From: Bombus terrestris
Taxonomy: Eukaryota; Arthropoda; Insecta; Hymenoptera; Apidae
Direction: 5' to 3'
Assembly (NCBI RefSeq): GCF_910591885.1
Contig: NC_063275.1
Coordinates: 23,548,501-23,612,500, forward strand
Length of the DNA: 64,000 bases
The notes under the pieces were generated by a model that worked only from the letters and a program-made list of their open reading frames with translations, did no database searches and was not told where the DNA came from. Position numbers and translations under genes: made by a program. This document shows, one piece after another, positions 57,194 through 64,000 of the stretch; position 1 is the first letter of the stretch, and each line of letters starts with the position of its first letter.

Positions 57194-58184
57194 AATACGA
57201 TTATTAATTAATACGATCGAATAAACAATCCCAATTACATATCATAGGTAATGAATATATAAATTGGCAAACTCGAAAAACTTCTCCCAACATTATTTCC
57301 CCCAGTCACCGTCCCAAGCGCAGCGAATCGGAACATTTGCGAAATTTCCTTAAAACGTGACGGGATACTACCCTAAATAACGCAGATGTGCTTGAAGGCC
57401 TACTGAAAACTTTATTCTCATGGAAAATATTTCGACGCACGTTTCCTGATTTAAAAGGAGGAAAAGAGAAGAAAGAAGGAAAGTAGAACAGTTTAGTCCT
57501 GCGTGTATTATTCACGAGGATATTCGATCTCCTTCTATCCCCGCAACCGTTCGTCAGCCAGAGCCTCGAGGATGCAAACATTCTCACAGCCACGCACTAA
57601 GGGTGTACGGCGAGATTTATGAACGTGGAAGGTCCTTAAGAGAATTACCTTTGCAGGTGGCATGGTCGGGAAGAGGCCACTTCCTTTTAAAAGACTCCGA
57701 TGCGAGCCACGAAGAAAGATTCCTTGACAAACTCGCTAAAAAGGATTACCTTCTCTCCTCTGAAAGAGCTCTATACAAAACTGCGCCCCGTTAAGCCACT
57801 CGAATTGACATCCTCTCTGCCTGATAAACGATCCCTGATTCGTGTCACACACGAACATTAGCGAGATGCTTTCAGAATACAATGATTAATCTCTGATTTT
57901 TGTTTGTCGTTTTTCGTACGTTTCTTCTTCATTTTGTATTAATTCTTTTTATTATTGTTATATCAAATTATATTTTATATTTATTTTTATATTAATTTAT
58001 CGGTCGGTAGTATTTTAATGTCAATAACGAAACTTTTAGTTGTTTAGATATTTCGCAGAATTTGCAGCGTGATTTATGTATACGTGTAATATACATAAAT
58101 TATTGTTGCAAGGCGGTGTATCGAATCGTAATTGAACAAATTTTGTCAGCTCGATGTTAGAGTCCTGATATAAATCGAAAACTA
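57194..58184. other. Unassigned sequence
   Basis: A CpG-richer block at 57300-57800 contains a 95-codon minus-strand frame and a 63-codon plus-strand frame, neither recognisable. The rest is AT-rich. Confidence 0.4.
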
Positions 58185-58199
58185 TTGATCATAATCTCC

Positions 58200-58856
58200 T
58201 ACAAGAAACAGAATTTATGGACCCGTCATGCGCTTGATGAAATTCAGTTGACGCAACGCATTAGCATCTGCGATTCGTTTCTGAAACGCAACGAAAGTGA
58301 TCCATTTCTGAAACGATTGATTACTGGTGACGAAGTGTTGTTAGTTTATAATTTCGATAGTTCGTGGATGGAGGAAGTACAAAAAGTGATTATACTGTTA
58401 ATTTGGTGGGATTATAAAGGAATTCTATACTTTGAACTTTTACCAGAAACCAATACGATTACTTCAGACATGTACGTTGATCGAATCGCCAAACTGAATA
58501 ATGCAGTTCAAGAAAAGCGGCCAGAATTGGTAAATAGAAAGGGTGTTGTTTTCCAGCATGATACTGAAAAGCTCCACACATCTTTGGTCGTTCGCCAAAA
58601 ATTATTGGAACTAGATTGGGAAGTGTTGTCATATGTACCATATAGCCCTGACCTTGGGCCTACAAATTACCATTTATTTCATCCCTTGCAGGACTCCTTA
58701 CATGATAGATGTTTTAATATGTTTGCTGATTTAGAATCGCATTTAGATCAGTTTTTTGCTGGCAAACCTCGGGAGTTTTATAAACATGGAATTATGACAC
58801 TGCCTGAAAGATGGCAAATGGTCATCGAGAAAGATGGGCAGTATCTGGCTGAGTAA
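58200..58856 (+). pseudogene. Mariner transposase fragment, N-terminal domain missing, catalytic triad damaged
   Basis: About 218 codons without a stop, ending TAA at 58854-58856, match the catalytic and C-terminal part of mariner transposases: ISICDSFLKRNESDPFLKRL, ITGDEV, IWWDYKGILYFELLP, EKRPELVNRKGVVFQHD, QKLLELDWEVL, PYSPDLGPTNYHLF and GIMTLPERW. Intact mariners are about 340-350 residues; the helix-turn-helix DNA-binding half is gone and about 20 residues after ITGDEV are shortened. The first Asp (TGDE) and second Asp (QHD) of the DD34D triad are present. The third, expected in the PSDYH position 35 residues after the second, is Asn (PTNYH). No ATG start or terminal repeat was found. 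It is an inactive copy; a domesticated role is unlikely but not excluded by the open frame. Confidence 0.88.
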
Positions 58857-61188
58857 AGTTATATTTCTAAGCAAAAATTTTGAATTTTCCTTCGTATTTA
58901 AAGTGATATAATTGACTATTACAATTGTATCACTCGTCTCTTTTAATAAACCAACCAACCAATGGTTTAATAAACCATTTCACTTTGGCAAAGATCGTAC
59001 GAGTTCCGGGAAATACGTTTTCACAAAAGTATACATAAAATGTCTACTAAAAATGGTCACCTGATCACTTTGTTTGCTCTACTAGTTAAATAATTAGAAT
59101 CTCGTCTCTACAAATCTACAAATTAAAAATCTCATCGACGGGAATATCCTTCGACTCTCAAAATACTCAGTGAATTTCCAGCGCTGAAAATACCTAGCTC
59201 CCTTACATAAGCAGGATCTTCTAACAGACAGTTTTCGTTTAGCCAGGAACAAAGTCTTTGTACCCACGTTGTGCTCCGAAGTTCGCCAGCTGTCGTCTGT
59301 TCGGATCGTTCTACCTTATTTATAAGAGATCCGTGCCACTTTCGTTGCGACGAGGAAACCTCGAAGAGGGGGCTGAGGACAAATCCAGTCTGATTACGAA
59401 TTGAAGATGCACTAGCGACCGAGAGGAGAGGTTTACCCAAGCTCTTTCGTTCCGTCAACGGAATCACCCCTCGGGCGAATACGGTTCACAATCGGCTGAA
59501 TGGCCAACAAAAAGATCTTGAAGGGATGATCGACAGTTAGAATCGGTCTAGCTATCCTGTTTGTCTCGTATTCGATAAGTCTCTTTGAATTCTCAACAGC
59601 CTGCTGAGAAGTAAACTTGGTTAAATCGAGACGATGTGGTGAAGTTGTTGACGCAAAGAATCCAAGTACGCGATGAGAATATTAATCGATTTACTAATAA
59701 ATATTATAAAATATTGTAGTAAATGATAATAAATATAATTAGTAAAATATAATAGGTGTATTGCAATATCGTATTATCATGGATACTATTGGTTTGCTGG
59801 AAGATAGAAAAACGACGCAGCTAGGAAAAATAAGTTTGAAATAAGAAATTGTTGATAAGTGGATCGTACGTTCGCGGTAAAAAGACGTCATGTCTTTCGT
59901 AATTTAGGTAATAGTCTTTGGAGTCAAAGGATCGAAAACAGTATTATTAAATAATAGAATAATATTCGTGTATACTTTGTCTGTTATTAAGAAAAGGGTT
60001 GAAAGAGTAGTGGGATTGTAACATTTTTCTTATTATTTATCTCATAAAACAGTTCACTTTTAGAGTGAATTTTTGGGTCTCAAGATCCATAACTTCTGAA
60101 ATGTATTATAATAAGATATATTCGGGAAGAGAAACGAAAAATTGCGTGTAAATTTCGATTACAATTTGAGATAAAGTTAGATTATAATCGTAGAGCGTCA
60201 ATATGCGACTGAGATTACGAATTAATGGTGTTGCTACACGTTTGTCAATAAGATGCCCAGTGTTGGGTCGTAAATAGATAAAGCTACGATTGGCTTAAAT
60301 AGAATTATCACGAAGCGATGAAAAAAGTGTAATCTGAAGTTGCTAATCTTATTATCAACTTGCGAACTAACTTAACGAGGGTTGGTAACTTAGTTCGAAA
60401 GTCAATAATAATTTTTAACACTTCGCATCCTCCTGTCTTACGTAAACCGATCTAATTATCATCCAACTACCCTTACACGATAATTTACCAGTTAATAATA
60501 CGAAGCAATTAAAAAATATTACGAACGATATCACAAACTTGTGCTGTAAAAACAATTTCTACAATTTTACAAATTTCGTGCCAAGTAAAACAATCGGTTA
60601 ACTTTTAATTCGTAAAATTCACTTCTGAAACTATACTCACTTTATCGCTGATATCCTATTTTATCATTAACATAACCGATAGTACGCAACTTTCGAGTCG
60701 CAAAATTTCCTTAATTGCACGCCAGAGTCCTGTTCCACTAAATTACCAGCTAACCTAATGCATCCGCCGACTGTTAGCACCACTGAGGCCAACAACCGCA
60801 ACGCTTATTCCAGACTAAAGAACATAAATCGGAGAGCAAGAACGCGTGTGCTTCACCTTGAGAACGCTCTCTAACCCGAAAAGGAAGACAAGGAAAGACG
60901 CAAACGTATGTTCGTCCGGCCAAGTTTCCAAGCGGAGAACCACTTCTGAAGGATTTCGCGAGAAAGGAGGCGAGCCTAGTTATCCGTTGATGGCCGTGCG
61001 GCGATTAAATATGCATGACCGACCACCAGTGGACCGAAGGAAGCAGAGAATTGTAAATCAGCAGAGGGTCGATGTGCAACTTCCTGGGAAAAGTAACTGA
61101 AAACAAATAGACCTCGAAGGTCTCTGTCTCTGTGTTGGTATCTGTAACCGGAGTATCCGTGACCAAAGTATTAGAACGTAGACCAGTC
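58857..61188. other. Unassigned sequence
   Basis: No mariner terminal repeat was seen after 58856. At 59132-59480 a minus-strand frame of about 117 codons has fairly balanced amino-acid use but no ATG and no family match; a TATAAATAAGG motif lies within it near 59314-59324. A CpG-rich block at 60740-61100 is also unassigned. Confidence 0.4.
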
Positions 61189-61212
61189 GTGTGTGTGTGC
61201 GCGCGCGCGCAC
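61189..61212 (+). repeat. (GT)n(GC)n alternating purine-pyrimidine tract
   Basis: A run of GT repeats passes directly into GC repeats, about 24 bp in total. Such tracts can adopt Z-DNA and are mutable; no function is implied. Confidence 0.85.
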
Positions 61213-63742
61213 CCCTGTTTGCATGGGAGTCGTTGCTCAGGGTTGGTAGCACCGGGAACACACCAACTGCGACACTTCCGTGAAACTTTCTAACGAACCG
61301 ACGACCGAGAGTTTGCAGCGCTATCGATGTAAATCAGGGTCGACGTTATAATTTAATCCGGCGAGACGCGACGATGGCCTCGTCTATCGGTGTCGAAGCG
61401 GAAATTCCATGGCAAAGCCCCGTCGTCGTCGTTGACTGTCCCCCGTGGACATTACGTTCGACGCGATCTCGTGCATCGTTGACAAATTAAAAATTATAAT
61501 TATTAACAGAATTTCCTGTTTAATCCCGCGCTTTTCGCAATTATGTATCAAACGAGGTAAGCGCGATTGGAAATGATGGCACATAACGCGTTCAATACGC
61601 CATGCGAGATTCATATGTCCTGCCTTGGAAATCAATTAGAATCGAAATACGTGTATTACGAACGACCGATGTCATTTTTCGTGTCATTTTTCATGAATCG
61701 CTGACAAATTAAAAATTGCAATCTTTCGCGATTTCAAATTTCGTGTTTAATCTCGTGTCTTTTGAAATTATATGTCGGGTTTTCGTTAGACATTTTGGGC
61801 GCGTAATAATTAATAACTTTAACGAAAGCTATTGACAATGTTCTTGGGTTCGATAACGAATCCACGGTCAATGGGAAAACTCTTTGTACGATAGAATACA
61901 TTTTGTAGCACACAGATGCGTTAACTCGGACGCTGGGTTACTTTCAGACTGACTGCCTCGACGATATCAGTAAACTCTCCAAGATGATTGCAAAAATAAA
62001 AGACAGATACGGTCACATTTGTCAATTATATATTGATCGGGAATATCAACAAAATTCCAAGCGCCGTTACTAGACAGTCCCGTGTAAAACCAACGTTGCT
62101 CCTGGCCGGAGCTTGATTGTTAATACAGCGTGTCCCTCAACATCGGTACTTCTTCTGTCAGACATAACGTTGATCCCGTGACCGTGGCTACGTTCGGCGA
62201 TCAGTTATGTCACCTCGAGCCCAAGTATTGGGGATCGTCCCAAAGAAAGGCCCGATGTCCCTACATCCCCGACATATATATCGCACGAGGTAAATGTAAG
62301 GGATTCGAGCAGGTAAACGAGCCATGGTACAAAGTAATGCTAACGAGATAGCAAGTAAGGAAATATATTGGTAGGAAATAGAAAATGAAAGATTTGAGCC
62401 ATTGGGAGGAACGAAACGTTAGTAGAGAATCGTAAGCCGAGGATTTTCTAAGCCAAGTTGATTTTTTAGCCTTCAGGCCATGCACGAAGAATGTTATTAT
62501 TATTATTATTGCATTAAACGAAGTAACTATATTGGAAGAGGATGGGAAGAATATTATTTAAATTCGTGGAATATTGTTCAAACATTTTATACATATATTT
62601 TTCTTTGAGAATCGCAATAGATTGAAATATATTTATACGTTTAGCATTTCATTTTTGCAAAATAGTATTACATTTTATTTCCATGCTTTTTCTCTTTTAT
62701 CCAAGTCATTCACGTTGTCGACCATTTTTTAGTCTATGGAATTCCGATAACTATCGTGACAGCTAACGCGTTAACGAACAGATTTTATTAAATAGAGTTA
62801 AAAATAAGTAGAATTTGCACATAAATGTTATATTCAAAAAAAAAAAAAAAAGATAATAAAAGCAGGCAGAATGTTATAAAAATTTTGTGAATACACGACT
62901 AGTGAACAACGAGGTGAAATTTACATTTTTGAAACTTTGTTACGCTTTATTGAAAAACAGAATGAAATTGGCTATTTTATGAAAAGTCTTCCTTTCGCTT
63001 TTTGTTACTTTATGACGACGTAAGCAGAAATTGAAGGATTCGAGTTTAAGCAATTTAATCGCCATTCGTTTATTTCCAACTCTAGCGGAAACAAATTTTT
63101 TTATTTATTTCTCCGAATGTCTTAACCCACTGGATAAAGAAAAGCTCATCATGATACGATATAAATTCGATGTATGTTATTTCGGTAGCACGACATTAGC
63201 GTGGTGTTCTCCTCGCGATGCTCGGTTATAGGAAGACGTAAATCGATATTTCCGGTTCTGAAAACGTTAATCGTCTCATGCCATGGAATTTGAATCGCGA
63301 TGCTTCCTGTGTCGTCGATGACTCGTTAAACACGGCTGCGGAAGTTTGTCCACGCTTCGATGGATTTTCGAATGAAGCTTTCGCAGAAATTCTGATTGAT
63401 CGAACGACCAGGTTGACCATTGTTTTTGGTGCAACGTAGTTGATAGCATTTGTAATGCAAATTTAAAGCTTAGCCAATAACAAGTAATATATTCGCCAAA
63501 ATATACGCAAGAAATTTGGCTCGAAAATTGACTATGCTACGTCAAAATACACCTTTCCAACTATCAAATAACATCAAATTAGCATAATAACAAAAGTGGA
63601 TTTATACTCTCCACAAATATTCGTACATATGTAGTAACTAAATGGGTCTTTAGGGAAAGGACAAGTACTGATGTTTTGGTTTAACAAATAATATTCAAAA
63701 CAACGAACTGATTACAATATCGTCGTACGTCTTATTATCATA
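61213..63742. other. Unassigned sequence
   Basis: CpG-rich to about 61450 and again at 62090-62340. The stretch 62340-62515, ending TTTTAGCCTTCAGGCCATGC and a TTA-repeat, resembles a LINE 3' tail like that at 18510 but lacks coding support. An A-run lies at 62839-62852. Confidence 0.4.
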
Positions 63743-64000
63743 CTCGGCTCTCAACTTCCCGATTTACACTCTCCGGCTCCTCCACTCACACTCTCTGGCT
63801 TTTGCATTTGCTCTCTCTGGCTTCTCAACTAACTCATACCCCATGGGCTAGCATCCCTTTGTCTTTTCTTAGCCCTACCACGCTTGTGTTCCGCGAAAGC
63901 CCGTAGCCAGGGTCACGTAGGCCTTTTCTACGAAACTATTCACTTGAAAGGATCGACGACACATTGATGAACCCGAGGATGCCGCGGCTCTCACGACATT
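63743..64000 (-). repeat. CpG-rich dispersed repeat, copy 3 (partial, cut by the window edge)
   Basis: Reverse complement of 22495-22985: it shares AGACAAAGGGATGCTA, GTTTCGTAGAAAAGGCCTAC-like text and the GTCGTCGATCCTTTC region. It has three internal GAGAAGCCAGAGAGTG-type units. Its far end would lie beyond 64000. Confidence 0.65.

Overview
This is a gene-poor, AT-rich stretch of an insect nuclear genome. The sequence is rich in CpG-containing words (TCGA, ACGA, CGTT) despite its high AT content, and it carries mariner, Tc1-like, piggyBac-like, Jockey-like and LTR-retroelement debris. That combination fits a hymenopteran, most likely a bee; this is an inference, because no diagnostic single-copy marker was searched.

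Only one host gene is convincing. It is a membrane (renal-type, M19) dipeptidase on the minus strand, read right to left. Four coding exons are visible: 17345-17674, 4821-4953, 3563-3751 and 2316-2518. Together they encode about 285 residues in one continuous frame with consensus splice sites. They contain all five expected zinc ligands. The C-terminal third lies to the left of position 1, and the first exon with the ATG was not found. The 12.4-kb intron 1 (4954-17344) is full of transposon insertions.

1-17.7 kb: the dipeptidase gene. Its introns hold an LTR-like sequence interrupted by a Jockey-type LINE, a Tc3-like transposase relic, a piggyBac-like TTAA element, a LINE pierced by a solo LTR with perfect target duplication, mariner-like MITEs, and a Tc1-type deletion derivative that keeps only the last 62 codons of its transposase. 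Further pieces are a second TTAA element, a tRNA-like fragment and two more retroelement fragments.

17.7-27.5 kb: upstream or intergenic sequence with another MITE, solo LTRs and a CpG-rich dispersed repeat. 27.5-29.7 kb: an 82-bp minisatellite with higher-order organisation. 29.7-45 kb: mostly unassigned, with LINE tails, LTR copies, a MITE, two TTAA elements and a 247-codon open frame that has no ATG. 45-52.8 kb: MITEs including a long foldback copy, pogo-like ends and a solo LTR. 52.9-54.6 kb: a second satellite array with interleaved 172- and 209-bp units. 54.6-64 kb: a CpG-rich island of unknown role, two more solo LTRs, a mariner transposase fragment with a damaged catalytic site, and the edge of a third copy of the CpG-rich dispersed repeat.

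Apart from the dipeptidase, nearly everything recognisable is mobile or satellite DNA. No RNA gene, CRISPR array or gene cluster could be supported.
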